Source of the DNA: Paenibacillus pinisoli
GTDB taxonomy: Bacteria; Bacillota; Bacilli; Paenibacillales; Paenibacillaceae
Direction: 5' to 3'
Length of the DNA stretch: 64,000 nucleotides
Assembly (NCBI RefSeq): GCF_003605435.1
Contig: NZ_QXQB01000007.1
Coordinates: 1-64,000, forward strand
Shown: piece after piece, positions 50,238 through 59,768 of the stretch
Layout: each line of letters starts with the position of its first letter
How positions within the stretch are numbered: the first letter of the stretch is position 1
Translations under genes and position numbers: made by a program
The notes under the pieces: model-generated
What the model was told of the DNA's origin: nothing
Database searches by the model: none
What the model saw: the letters and a program-made list of their open reading frames with translations, nothing else

Positions 50238-51617
50238 GTGAAAACTTTATTACGCATCATTATCTATCTCATCGTTTTTGTCGTCGTCGTAGGGGGGACA
50301 GGCGCCATCGGGTACGTCAATACAATGAATGCCGGAATGTCGGTTTACGATAAGGTCGCCCCTTCATTGACGGATGTGAAGGTACCAAAATATGACGCGA
50401 ACAAACCCACAGTGGCCGTGCTGCTGGCGAACGAAGTGACGGAAGTGTTCGACTTTCTCGTCCCGTACGAGATGTTTGCGATGACTGAAGCTTACAATGT
50501 ATACGGCGTTGCCCCCGATCGCGAAATTAAATCACTGACTGGCGGACTCGATGTCCTCCCGCATTATTCATTTGACGAGATGGATGCGATGCTCGGCAAA
50601 AGCCCGGACATTATCGTCATTCCGTATATGCCAATCTTGGACGAGAAAAAATATGCGCCCGTCCGTGAATGGATTCGGGAGCACTCGGGCGCCAAGACGA
50701 CATTGATCTCCATTTGCAATGGAGCTGAAAACCTGGCGGATACCGGCTTGCTGAACGGCAAATCGGCTGCGACGCACTGGGGAGACATCAACCGGCTCAT
50801 TAAAAAATATCCGGAAATCCAGTGGGTGAAAGATCAGCGCTACGTCCCGCAAGGCAATCTCGTATCTTCTGCCGGTCTGACTTCGGGGATCGACGCTGTG
50901 CTATACGTCATCTCCCAGCAGTTGGGTGAGGCGGCGGCGAAGACAGTGGCGGGAGAGATGAACTATCCCTCTTACGATTATGTGACAAACCCGCAAATGA
51001 AACCGTTCATTGCCGGGCTGAGCGATATTACGTACGTACTGAATAACGCTTTTCAATGGAACAAAGTAAAGGCGGGTGTGCTGCTATATAACGGCGCCGA
51101 TGAACTGGATTTGTCCGCCGCATTCGATACGTACGCCGCTTCCGGTACGACGACGACGTTGACCGTCTCCAGCGCGAACGAACCGATCGTAACGAAGCAC
51201 GGCCTGAACCTAGTCGCGCGTTATCAGATAAAAGACGTACCGAAATTTTCGAAAATGATTGTTGTCGGTGCCGATGCCGAGTCTACAGCTGCCGAAGATA
51301 TCCACCAATGGAAGAGCAGTGGCAACAGCGCGAAACTGCTGTTCCTGCACCGCGATGCGGCGGATCGGTTTGCAATGGATCCCGCATTCGAGGATTTGGC
51401 CAAGCAGGAGGATATCCAGACGGCGAAATTTGCCGCCAAGCGGCTCGAATATCGCGCCACCGACCACCTGAAGCTGGAGGGCAGCTCCTTCTCTTTTGAA
51501 GCGTTTGGCGTACCGGTTTTGCTCGGCGTCCTGTCCTTGCTCATCGCTTTTTTCATCGATCGGCGCTTCATCCGTAGGAAAAAGGGATCATCTGCAGATA
51601 TAAAAGCTTCGAGGTAA
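50238..51617 (+). CDS. Membrane protein with DJ-1/PfpI domains
   Basis: A 459-residue protein starting at GTG with AAGGAG upstream. An N-terminal helix (~5-27) and a C-terminal helix (~427-446) flank extracytoplasmic or cytoplasmic domains. Residues ~55-225 form a DJ-1/PfpI (GATase1-like) fold with nucleophile-elbow Cys in LISICNGAENLADTGLL. Residues ~275-400 look like a second, degenerate copy (VKAGVLLYNGADELDLSAAFDTY) without the Cys. The role is unknown. Confidence 0.82.
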   Translation: MKTLLRIIIYLIVFVVVVGGTGAIGYVNTMNAGMSVYDKVAPSLTDVKVPKYDANKPTVAVLLANEVTEVFDFLVPYEMFAMTEAYNVYGVAPDREIKSLTGGLDVLPHYSFDEMDAMLGKSPDIIVIPYMPILDEKKYAPVREWIREHSGAKTTLISICNGAENLADTGLLNGKSAATHWGDINRLIKKYPEIQWVKDQRYVPQGNLVSSAGLTSGIDAVLYVISQQLGEAAAKTVAGEMNYPSYDYVTNPQMKPFIAGLSDITYVLNNAFQWNKVKAGVLLYNGADELDLSAAFDTYAASGTTTTLTVSSANEPIVTKHGLNLVARYQIKDVPKFSKMIVVGADAESTAAEDIHQWKSSGNSAKLLFLHRDAADRFAMDPAFEDLAKQEDIQTAKFAAKRLEYRATDHLKLEGSSFSFEAFGVPVLLGVLSLLIAFFIDRRFIRRKKGSSADIKASR

Positions 51618-51667
51618 CCCTTGCTAGCAGGGGATGTAAGAGCAGAAAACTGGATTTTTATCTCATG

Positions 51668-51694
51668 AGAAAGGCCATCCGTTGAGGGTGGCCT
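51668..51694 (+). terminator. Terminator of DJ-1 gene
   Basis: AAAGGCCATCC and GGGTGGCCTTT pair around GTTGA, ending in a short T-run. Confidence 0.7.
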
Positions 51695-51733
51695 TTAAAC
51701 TTGCCATTATAGGCAGAAATTTTAATACATTCT

Positions 51734-51768
51734 ACTTTAGTAGCACTACAATCTCCTATAATTGGCTT
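51734..51768 (+). repeat. Second copy of the SLH-gene leader sequence
   Basis: CTACTTTAGTA-N2-ACTACAA then TCTCCTATAA, matching 43674-43709 with about 5 differences, and again directly before SLH-coding DNA. Confidence 0.5.
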
Positions 51769-51772
51769 TAAA

Positions 51773-51890
51773 ATGTCTAATGGGATTGTGTTAGGCGATA
51801 ATGGGAAATTCCGGCCAGATGAGCCAGTGACACGAGCAGAGATTGTCGCCATGTTGTACAGAGCTTTGACTGCGGATCAAGAACTTCGTC
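51773..51890 (+). pseudogene. SLH-domain gene fragment
   Basis: About 39 codons read SNGIVLGDNGKFRPDEPVTR followed by AEIVAMLYRAL, the second half of an SLH domain. The frame then continues to 51997 without homology. Remnant of a larger surface-protein gene. Confidence 0.7.
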
Positions 51891-52029
51891 ATCTTGAACT
51901 GTTGCCAGTATCCCAGTACTCAGGTCAACTGCTCCTTCGTAATCGAGACGTTTCCCTAATAGACAAAAGAGCCAGAAATTATTTACAATGTTCCTAATAG
52001 AATGGTAGGAAGGATATAGGGCTGTTATC

Positions 52030-53271
52030 ATGAATATCCTCGAAGACTTATTGTTGCAAGTAGCGTTCGTCGTTACGTTGATTTTCGCCTTCCAGCTCAT
52101 TTATTTGATCGGCTTCGGGAGATTTAAGTATTTCAGGCTGATTCAGGCTGTTTTATTCGGAGCAGCGCTTGTGTTGTGCATGAGCTTTCCCGTCCAAGTT
52201 ACCGACCAATTAAGCATCGACATCCGTATCGTTCCGCTGCTTCTGGGGACGTTCTACGGCGGGTTCGAGACGACGATGTTTCTATCCTTGCTTATTCTGA
52301 TTTACCGCTCCTACCTTGGGATAGATGACGGTTTCTATGCGACGACGCTGGCGGTGTTCATGTGCATCCCCATATTCATATTCTTCCAGTCCCGATTCCT
52401 GCAAGGCAACAAGAACCGGAGGCTGTGGATAGCGACAGGTCTTACGGTTAGCTATTGCGTTTGCAGCTTTCTGTCTATGGCTATCTTCATCGGCTTATCC
52501 GAAACATTCTTAGGCGCTATGCTTCTGTATACCTCGGTCATGATAGCCGTCGTGCTGATCTTCGTTGCGATGAATGAGGTCATTAAGGAGACGTTAGTGA
52601 AAAATCAGCAGCGAGTGGCCGAAGCCAAAGATGCAGAGATCGCTTTTTTACGTTCGCAGATTCAGCCTCATTTTCTATACAATGCTTTGAATTCGATAGC
52701 CGCCCTCTGCGTGGAGGACTCCAGGCAGGCAGAGAAGCTTACGCTAGACCTGGCTCAATATTTCAGAATCGGGCTCAACTTCAAGCAAATGGACGCTTTC
52801 ACGACATTGGAGAACGAATTAGAATTGACCAAGGCTTACCTTAATATCGAAAAGGTACGCTTCGGCGACCGATTAGCCATCGAGTACAATATTGATGCCA
52901 ATCCGAATCACCTCATTCCTCCGCTCGTCTTGCAACCGTTGGTCGAGAATGCGATCAAGCACGGTCTGATGTCTAACGAAAAAGGCGGTACCGTCACCAT
53001 CTCGATTCTGGAGCACGGCGGTAAGCTTCAGTTCGCTGTCGAGGATAACGGGTGCGGAATGAGTGTGGCAAAGCGGCAAAAAGTCCTTGGTTCAGGTTCG
53101 GAGCATAGAGGGATAGGGCTAAGGAATATATCGCGACGAATCAAGCTGCTGTACGACGCAAGCTTGCAAGTCAACAGCACGGTCGGGGTCGGAACGAAAG
53201 TGTCTTTCGAGCTTCCCTATCTGTCAGACAGGAGGAAGATGGATGATAAGAGCCATAATCGTGGACGATGA
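52030..53271 (+). CDS. LytS/YesM-type sensor histidine kinase
   Basis: A 413-residue kinase: five or six N-terminal membrane helices of the 5TM-5TMR_LYT type (~1-185), a short coil, His_kinase domain with H214 in QIQPHFLYNALNSI, and HATPase_c (N box QPLVENAIKHG; G box DNGCGM; RGIGLRNISRRI). LytS-type kinases respond to wall or membrane state. It overlaps the response-regulator gene by 29 bases. Confidence 0.92.
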   Translation: MNILEDLLLQVAFVVTLIFAFQLIYLIGFGRFKYFRLIQAVLFGAALVLCMSFPVQVTDQLSIDIRIVPLLLGTFYGGFETTMFLSLLILIYRSYLGIDDGFYATTLAVFMCIPIFIFFQSRFLQGNKNRRLWIATGLTVSYCVCSFLSMAIFIGLSETFLGAMLLYTSVMIAVVLIFVAMNEVIKETLVKNQQRVAEAKDAEIAFLRSQIQPHFLYNALNSIAALCVEDSRQAEKLTLDLAQYFRIGLNFKQMDAFTTLENELELTKAYLNIEKVRFGDRLAIEYNIDANPNHLIPPLVLQPLVENAIKHGLMSNEKGGTVTISILEHGGKLQFAVEDNGCGMSVAKRQKVLGSGSEHRGIGLRNISRRIKLLYDASLQVNSTVGVGTKVSFELPYLSDRRKMDDKSHNRGR

Positions 53272-53833
53272 ACCTTTGTCGGTGCGACGGCTGAAGTCTA
53301 TGCTTGCTGAATTCGAGGAACTCGAGATATGCGGCGCATTCTTAACCCCACGCGAGGCGTATGAGTATGCGCGAGCCAACCCCTTTCAGGTGGCGTTCCT
53401 CGATATCTCCATGCCGGATGTTGACGGGATGTCTTTGTCCCGATTATTGCTAGAGCGCGATCCCTTCCTATCCGTCATATTCGTTACGGGCTATGACGAT
53501 TATGCGGTACAAGCCTTTGAAGTGAATGCATTAGATTACTTAATGAAGCCGGTAACGGAACAACGACTTGCCCGAACGTGGGAGAAGATTAAGGAAAAGT
53601 ATCGCGATTATGCTTCCGCGGAGGAGCCTGGCGCAACCGGTCTGCTGACCGGACAGGAGACTCGCATCGTTCAATATATGGCCGAAGGGTTATCCAATAG
53701 GCAAATTGCGGAGAATTTGCACATCACTTCGGAGACGGTTAAGTATCACTTGAAGAACGTCTTCCGGAAGTTGGACGTCAATAACCGCGTAAGGGCGCTG
53801 CAGCGCGCCAAGGAATTGAAGATCATTCCATAG
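53243..53833 (+). CDS. Response regulator, LytR-like receiver with LuxR HTH
   Basis: A 196-residue regulator. The receiver (1-118) has D8/D9, phospho-acceptor D54 (FLDISMPDVDG) and the TGYDDYAVQAFEVNALDYLMKPV ending typical of LytR/AlgR-type receivers. The output domain (~133-190) is instead a LuxR/GerE helix-turn-helix (LTGQETRIVQYMAEGLSNRQ; TVKYHLKNVFRKLDV), not LytTR. Its likely target is the large SLH gene 100 bases downstream. Confidence 0.92.
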   Translation: MIRAIIVDDEPLSVRRLKSMLAEFEELEICGAFLTPREAYEYARANPFQVAFLDISMPDVDGMSLSRLLLERDPFLSVIFVTGYDDYAVQAFEVNALDYLMKPVTEQRLARTWEKIKEKYRDYASAEEPGATGLLTGQETRIVQYMAEGLSNRQIAENLHITSETVKYHLKNVFRKLDVNNRVRALQRAKELKIIP

Positions 53834-53846
53834 CCGACAAGCACTC

Positions 53847-53876
53847 AAAAATCCCCCCCAATCGGGGGATTTTTTA
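53847..53876 (+). terminator. Terminator of two-component operon
   Basis: AAAAATCCCC and GGGGATTTTT arms around CCCAATCG, ending in T residues. Confidence 0.85.
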
Positions 53877-53933
53877 ATATATCCGATTATTTTACAATCA
53901 TATACAATGAATCACTCACTATCGGAGAGAAGA

Positions 53934-56900
53934 ATGATGCGCCGGATCTTATCCTTGTTGATGCTGTGCGCTCTGCTTGGCGGCAGCTTGCCTGTACCGG
54001 CTGCACATGCGGAGGCCATCCAGGACAGCGATTTTACTTATTTGCTGCTATCAGACAACACTTTCATGATTACGAATTACTCGGGAACGAGCACGGACGT
54101 CGTGATTCCGAGCGAGTTCGACGGCAAGCCGGTCACTGTCATCGGCTCGAATGCATTTGATCAACTTAATAATCCTGATCAACCTAAACTAACAAGCGTA
54201 AAGCTCCCGTCTAGCGTTACGATGATTTCTAGTTATGCATTCGCCCACAATGAATTAACCGCAATCGAGATTCCAAGCGTCACGCACATCGGAAGAGGGG
54301 CCTTTCAATACAACCGGCTGCAAAGCATTGTGTTTGGAAAAGTTACCTTTCTTGATGAGTATGCGTTCGCGGACAATCAGCTCGAAAGCGTGACGATTCC
54401 GGACAGTCTGGCTACCATCGGAAGGTATGCTTTTCAGAATAATCGCTTGTCAAGCGTGACCCTTCCGGAAGGGCTAGAGCTAATTGATTCTTATGCGTTT
54501 AATGGCAATCAATTAAAGACGCTCCAGATTCCGAAGTCGGTAATTGCCATTTACCCCGGGGCGTTCATGAACAATTCATTGGGAAATGTCGCGATTCCGC
54601 CGGAAGTCACTCTGGGCGGAGTGGAATCGAATCCTGTATTTGATTCAAAAGCAATCCTTTATTTCCCGAAGACCAGTGTAAAAGTATTTAACTACGCTAC
54701 GAAATACGGACTGCAGGTCATACCCTGCAATTATATTATTGCCTATGACGGAAATGGCAACACAGGGGGGAGCGCTCCATCGAATACTCCATATGTTTGC
54801 TATAATCGGGTATTTCAGGTGCCGATACCGGATCCGGATCAGGATCCAAGCGCGTTGACGAAGACTGGTTACACCTTCAAAGGATGGAACACGGAGCCGG
54901 ATGGAAGCGGGATGAATTATTCGGACGGAAACTATCCGATTATATATGGCATCCGGGACGTAGGCTTTACCTTATATGCCAACTGGGAGGCGAATTCCTA
55001 TCAAGTGTCTTTCGACACGAGAGGGGGAACGCAAATCCCGGCCCAATCGGTTGCCTACGGAGGACTAGCTCCCAAGCCTGAGGAGCCTGCGAGGGCGGAA
55101 TATGCCTTTGTCGGATGGTATACGGATCCGGAATATACCGATACATGGGATTATGACAACGACACGGTCACCGAAGATATGACGTTGTATGCGAAGTGGA
55201 AGTGGAACGGAGCAGCAGCAATCGGGTCCATAACGTTAGAGAAGGATGGAGATCATGTAACTGGCGGCGATAGCCTTACGGTCACCGGCGTAGTGAGGGA
55301 CGATACCGGCTTGCCTGTCGAGAACGCCGTCGTGAATTTGCGCAGCACCCTGGGCAAATGGAAGCTTACCGATAACAGCGACGTGTCGGCGACAACGGAT
55401 GCAAGCGGCGGGTTTGCGGTGGAATGGACGGCTCCTTCGGTAGCGAACCCAGGATCAGCAACGATTTTTGCAAGCGTAGACGGTACGATCGGGATGGCGG
55501 ACAGCCACACGTTACAGGTCGTTCCGCCAGATGAGTCCAATGCCGAGTTAAGCGGTTTGTCGCTAGGGACCCTCGCTCTCGTACCGGAATTCTCGGGCGA
55601 CACGTACAGCTATACCGTGGCGGACGTCAGCAATGTCGTAACAAGTGTCGACGTAACGGCAACAACCGCCAGCGATCAGTCCACTCTGATGATCGGCAAT
55701 ATGTCTGCCACCGGCGTTACCGGCAGTGTACCCGCCGTCAGCGGTTCACCCGTCAGCGTACCGCTGCATACCGGAATAAATATCATTAGAATCGATGTAA
55801 CCCCGGGAGATGGGATCCATGCTCGAACGTTCTTGATATTCGTGCGCAGAGCCGATACCGTGACCAGCTTTTCCGTTTCGTATGAGACGAACGGGGGAAC
55901 GGCGATTCCTGCAACAACCGCCAATGCGGGGGCTCTTCTTGACGAGCCGACGCCGGCACCGAACAAAGACGGGTACCGATTTGCTGGGTGGTACAAGGAC
56001 CCGAGCTATGCGGCTCAATGGAATTTCGAACAGAACACCGTTACCGGGGACATGACCTTGTATGCCAAGTGGGAGCGCAAGCCGCTCGCGGTCAGTCTAG
56101 TCACGAGTAGCACTGTGGCGTTAAGCGGACGTGAAATCTTGGTTACCGGTACGGTATATGATGAAGGCGCTACGCCTCAAGCCAATATCTCCGTTCACCT
56201 AAGCAGCTCGAACCTAGGCAAGTGGAGCCAAACGGAGAGCGACAAGGCAACGGTGACGACCGATAAGAATGGCACTTTCCAAGTCTATTGGAAGGCCCCT
56301 TATGTCTTCGAGCCTGCATCGGTCGAGCTGTCGGCAACCCTCGATGGATCGAGTGCGGAGCCTGCCACGGTATCGATTCAGGTAAGTCCGCTGCCTGGCC
56401 CGAATCCGAGTTCGGATGCCGACTTAGCCGGCTTGACGTTAAGCGAAGGTGATTTGAAGCCTCGGTTCCAAGCCGGGATTACCAGCTATACCGCCGACGT
56501 CGGATATGCGACAAGCAGCGTGGCGATCGTACCTGAAGTATCCGATCAGGCGTCAACCGTTACCGTCAATGGAGATGTAGCGGAGTCAGGTCAGCCCGTA
56601 CAGGTCAATCTGAATGTCGGTTCCAACCGCGTAGCGATAATGGCCACGGCGGAAGATGGTACAACCAAAACTTATCATGTTACTATCACGAGGGCCCCGG
56701 CACCGGTCAATACGATCCCGGTTGCCAGCATCAAGGTGACAAGCGCCACATCCTCCGTTTATGAAGGCGGCACGCTGCAAATGACCGTCAGCGTGAGTCC
56801 GGACGATGCCACCAACAAGCAGGTGTCTTGGTCGATACAAAGGGGTACCGGCAGGGCCGTCATTGATGAGACGGGATTGTTGAAAGCAGAGCATGCCGGC

Positions 56901-57755
56901 CTCGTAACGGTTCTGGCGACGGCCCAGGATGGTTCCGGGAGTGTCGGAAGCCAAGAGATCACGATCTACAAGCGTCAACCAGGCGGTGGTGGTATCCCGA
57001 CAACGCCGTCAGATCCGACGACACCGTCGGACCCTAAGGCACCGGCAGTCCCGACAACGCAGCCGTCAGAGAAGCCCCCAATACTCAACGTCGTTCCCGG
57101 CCGGCCGCCGATCGACGTGAATGACGCGGGAGCGATCCATACGATGCTGGACGCACTTAACGCCAAATTGGGCGATCCGCGCAATGCGAACGTTCCTGTC
57201 TTTGCGGATGTGGAAGATCACTGGGCGGCTCATAGTATCCGCTTGTTCGCAAGACTCGGGATTGTTCAAGGATATGGCGACGGGACGTTCAAGCCGGATG
57301 CAAGCATCACGCGAGGAGAATTCGCTTTAATGCTGGCGAAGCTGTTCCCGCTTGCCAAAGGCACCGCGGCAACGCCCGGTTTTACCGATCTTGAAGATAG
57401 TTGGGCCAGGGACGCAGTCCTTGCGTTGGCTAGCAACGGCATCATTAGCGGCTATGAGGACGGTACTTTCCGGGCCGATCGAAATATTACGCGTGCCGAG
57501 ATGATTGCGATCCTCGCAAGAATCGTGAATCTGACTACGGTGAAGCAAGTGAAGACGGTGAATTTTCGGGATATCGATCGTACGTGGGCTAAGGATCAGA
57601 TTCAGCAAGCCGCGAATGCCGGCATTATCAGCGGAAGAAGCAAGAATGTTTTTGACCCGGATAAGAGCGCTACACGAGCCGAAGCTTTGACCGTCCTCTT
57701 GCGAGCGATCTCATTAAGTTCCGAAATCGATCAGTTGTTAGAGAGGATGAACTAA
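53934..57755 (+). CDS. Giant BspA-like LRR / Ig-like / SLH surface protein
   Basis: A 1273-residue secreted protein. Order: signal peptide (~1-27), LRR_5/BspA repeats (~45-225, e.g. LESVTIPDSLATIGRYAFQNN), two InlB B-repeats near 265-355, Ig-like/Big domains, cadherin-like sandwich domains (ELSGLSLGTLALVPEFSGDTYSYT; DLAGLTLSEGDLKP), a third InlB repeat, a Big_2-like domain, a Pro/Thr hinge, and three SLH domains in the last 200 residues. ATG 53934 follows GGAGAG; ATG 53907 has no ribosome binding site. Likely an adhesin anchored to wall polymers. Confidence 0.9.
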   Translation: MMRRILSLLMLCALLGGSLPVPAAHAEAIQDSDFTYLLLSDNTFMITNYSGTSTDVVIPSEFDGKPVTVIGSNAFDQLNNPDQPKLTSVKLPSSVTMISSYAFAHNELTAIEIPSVTHIGRGAFQYNRLQSIVFGKVTFLDEYAFADNQLESVTIPDSLATIGRYAFQNNRLSSVTLPEGLELIDSYAFNGNQLKTLQIPKSVIAIYPGAFMNNSLGNVAIPPEVTLGGVESNPVFDSKAILYFPKTSVKVFNYATKYGLQVIPCNYIIAYDGNGNTGGSAPSNTPYVCYNRVFQVPIPDPDQDPSALTKTGYTFKGWNTEPDGSGMNYSDGNYPIIYGIRDVGFTLYANWEANSYQVSFDTRGGTQIPAQSVAYGGLAPKPEEPARAEYAFVGWYTDPEYTDTWDYDNDTVTEDMTLYAKWKWNGAAAIGSITLEKDGDHVTGGDSLTVTGVVRDDTGLPVENAVVNLRSTLGKWKLTDNSDVSATTDASGGFAVEWTAPSVANPGSATIFASVDGTIGMADSHTLQVVPPDESNAELSGLSLGTLALVPEFSGDTYSYTVADVSNVVTSVDVTATTASDQSTLMIGNMSATGVTGSVPAVSGSPVSVPLHTGINIIRIDVTPGDGIHARTFLIFVRRADTVTSFSVSYETNGGTAIPATTANAGALLDEPTPAPNKDGYRFAGWYKDPSYAAQWNFEQNTVTGDMTLYAKWERKPLAVSLVTSSTVALSGREILVTGTVYDEGATPQANISVHLSSSNLGKWSQTESDKATVTTDKNGTFQVYWKAPYVFEPASVELSATLDGSSAEPATVSIQVSPLPGPNPSSDADLAGLTLSEGDLKPRFQAGITSYTADVGYATSSVAIVPEVSDQASTVTVNGDVAESGQPVQVNLNVGSNRVAIMATAEDGTTKTYHVTITRAPAPVNTIPVASIKVTSATSSVYEGGTLQMTVSVSPDDATNKQVSWSIQRGTGRAVIDETGLLKAEHAGLVTVLATAQDGSGSVGSQEITIYKRQPGGGGIPTTPSDPTTPSDPKAPAVPTTQPSEKPPILNVVPGRPPIDVNDAGAIHTMLDALNAKLGDPRNANVPVFADVEDHWAAHSIRLFARLGIVQGYGDGTFKPDASITRGEFALMLAKLFPLAKGTAATPGFTDLEDSWARDAVLALASNGIISGYEDGTFRADRNITRAEMIAILARIVNLTTVKQVKTVNFRDIDRTWAKDQIQQAANAGIISGRSKNVFDPDKSATRAEALTVLLRAISLSSEIDQLLERMN

Positions 57756-57758
57756 GCC

Positions 57759-58301
57759 ATGGCTGCGAACGAATACTACATGCCGACCCGTTGGCGGGTG
57801 AAGGGGAACATCTGGGTGATTTATGAGATCTGCTCCGACTTCTTGGACTATCAACGTTGGTGGCCCGAAGTATACTTGCAGATTCAAAAGGGAGGCACGG
57901 ACAAGGAGACGGGCAACGAGGTCTACGACATTCTCTCGAGGGGCAAGCTGCCGTATAAGCTCCGCTGGAGGTCATGCAAGACGGCCGAACAAGCACCGCA
58001 TTCCATCTCCTTGAAGTCTTCGGGAGATTTGGTCGGTCACGGAACGTGGCAGTTCGAGCAGGACGGGGAATATGTGAATGTACAGTTCGATTGGTATGTG
58101 AATGCCGAGAAGCCCTTGCTCAAGCTGTTCTCGCCGATATTAAAACCGTTCTTCACCTCGAACCACCACTGGGCGATGGAGAGAGGGAGAGAGAGCCTTG
58201 AGAAGGAACTGATGCGAAGGCGCGAGTCTTCAGGGGGCTTGCGTTCGAGTCGACAGGTGTCTGATCCAGAGGAAACGCCTGTTCCTCCGCAACATAATTG
58301 A
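57759..58301 (+). CDS. SRPBCC-fold protein
   Basis: A 180-residue protein of the START/polyketide-cyclase-like fold (SRPBCC): WVIYEICSDFLDYQRWWPEVYLQ and WQFEQDGEYVNVQFDWYV. It starts 3 bases after the giant SLH gene stop and is probably cotranscribed. It may bind a hydrophobic ligand; the function is unknown. Confidence 0.8.
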   Translation: MAANEYYMPTRWRVKGNIWVIYEICSDFLDYQRWWPEVYLQIQKGGTDKETGNEVYDILSRGKLPYKLRWRSCKTAEQAPHSISLKSSGDLVGHGTWQFEQDGEYVNVQFDWYVNAEKPLLKLFSPILKPFFTSNHHWAMERGRESLEKELMRRRESSGGLRSSRQVSDPEETPVPPQHN

Positions 58302-58347
58302 TCCGGGAAGTTTCCGCACGTGACGACCCCAATCCGATAAGAAGAAT

Positions 58348-58394
58348 GCCCAAAAAGATCGTCCATGAAGATGGCCTCTTCGGACGATCTTTTT
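58348..58394. terminator. Bidirectional terminator
   Basis: AAAAAGATCGTCC and GGACGATCTTTTTTT arms between the convergent SRPBCC and WYL genes. Confidence 0.9.
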
Positions 58395-58408
58395 TTCACA
58401 ATGGTCAA

Positions 58409-59374
58409 TTACTTATTCCCCAACACCTCCACTCTGTCCTGCAATTCTTCTACAACCTCCTTCGGTATTTCCCTGACCTTGATATCTGCACCCAAGAAAA
58501 GCAGCCAATTTGTGATCTCGGTCAATTCATCCGGATGATGAACATTGAGGAACGCCTTTAAGATCGCTGTAGTTTGATAAGGATTCGTATATGAAATCGT
58601 CATTTTTAGAGGATGATACTTTTTGAACTGGGCAATCGCCTTGGGACCAAGCTCGACGACCAGGTTGATGGCTTCTTCCTGTCTGCCTAGTTGTTCCGCG
58701 ATCTTTTTCTTGCCCATCCTTTTTTTCTCGGGGTATGGTTTGACCTCGGTGAGGTTGTCGACTGGAATAATCCGCCTCTTCTCCTCCACAAGGTCGAAGC
58801 CTTCGATTTGCCATGCGCTTTTTTCGCGATACAGGCGCATGAGATAGATGGGATAAGACTTGATTTCTCTTGCTTCTTCGACGGAAATCGTTAAGTAGCG
58901 ATCTTCAAGAAGGATCTGGATGAGCTGCTCTAACATCGGATGGGGCAGGTCCGAAAGATCAAGCAGGTCAGGATTATGAGGGTTGGTACCTTCGAAAAGC
59001 AAAATCTGATTTAACAGAACAAGATCATCCTGCTGGTTTTGAGAGATGAGGCCGAGCAACTTTTCCGCCAAAGAGTGGCGGCTTTTGAGATAAGGGAGCT
59101 GCAGATTGCGCGTGGCCATGAAGGCGATAAAAAGGGCCTTAATCTCATTATCGGTAAAGCGGACTGTGGGCAGAACGGAATTGCTCATCACAAAGTAGCC
59201 CCCGTCCCTCCCAACTTCGGCGACTAGCGGCATTCCCATCGCTTCAATCTCCCTGATGTCCCGAATCGCCGTCGAACGGGAGATGTTGAACTCACGCATA
59301 ATTTCAGTAATGGTAAAGTGGGCGCGGTTGTTAATGTACCGCATGATAATGTTAATCCGTTCAACTTTTTTCAT
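58409..59374 (-). CDS. WYL-domain transcriptional regulator
   Basis: A 321-residue regulator: DeoR-like HTH (~1-60: FTITEIMREFNISRSTAIRDIREIEAMGMPLVAEVGRDGGYFV), a central WYL-type ligand domain (~140-215), and a C-terminal WCX extension. Such proteins sense small ligands or nucleotides. Divergent from the duplicated GyrI-like module, which it may control. Confidence 0.9.
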   Translation of the reverse strand: MKKVERINIIMRYINNRAHFTITEIMREFNISRSTAIRDIREIEAMGMPLVAEVGRDGGYFVMSNSVLPTVRFTDNEIKALFIAFMATRNLQLPYLKSRHSLAEKLLGLISQNQQDDLVLLNQILLFEGTNPHNPDLLDLSDLPHPMLEQLIQILLEDRYLTISVEEAREIKSYPIYLMRLYREKSAWQIEGFDLVEEKRRIIPVDNLTEVKPYPEKKRMGKKKIAEQLGRQEEAINLVVELGPKAIAQFKKYHPLKMTISYTNPYQTTAILKAFLNVHHPDELTEITNWLLFLGADIKVREIPKEVVEELQDRVEVLGNK

Positions 59375-59385
59375 GGGGCCCTCTA

Positions 59386-59470
59386 AACAGTATCATATTT
59401 TGACATGATTAATTGTTATTATAAACCCATCAAGCAGAAAAACAAATAATCAAATCGAAAAAGGAGCTGG
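59386..59470 (+). promoter_or_regulatory. Upstream region, copy 1 of duplicated module
   Basis: AAACAGTA ... TTTTGACA-TGATTAATTGTTAT-TATAAAC, then AAAAAGGAGCTGG. A second copy with the same order and spacing lies at 60205-60300. TTGACA and the TATAAA-like element are 14 bases apart in both, so the true promoter register is uncertain. Confidence 0.45.
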
Positions 59471-59474
59471 GATG

Positions 59475-59745
59475 ATGGCAATATTTTGCCGACGTCATGA
59501 CAGAGGCAGCGGTACCGGAAGAATACAGCGTGATCCAATTCCCTAAAGGACAATATCTCGTCATTCAAGGCGAGGGGAAGACAGCTGATGAGCTCAGCAG
59601 CTCGCTTACCGGCATCGCCTTTGGTCAAGTGCTGCCGGCAGCCGATAAATTCGCCTATGTCGGCGGCCCCAATGCAACGGTCGAGAAGGGGCGGCGAGAC
59701 GGCCCTGTATACGGGGAAATGTGGATTCCGGTTGTGCCGAAATAA
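59475..59745 (+). pseudogene. Truncated copy of the GyrI-like gene
   Basis: The ribosome binding site and ATG match the intact copy at 60302. About 70 codons are deleted, and the second half (VMTEAAVPEEYSVIQFPKGQY ... YGEMWIPVV) is in another frame. A partial product could start at ATG 59497. Confidence 0.75.
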
Positions 59746-59768
59746 ACGAGATCAAAGGAGGAATTGGA

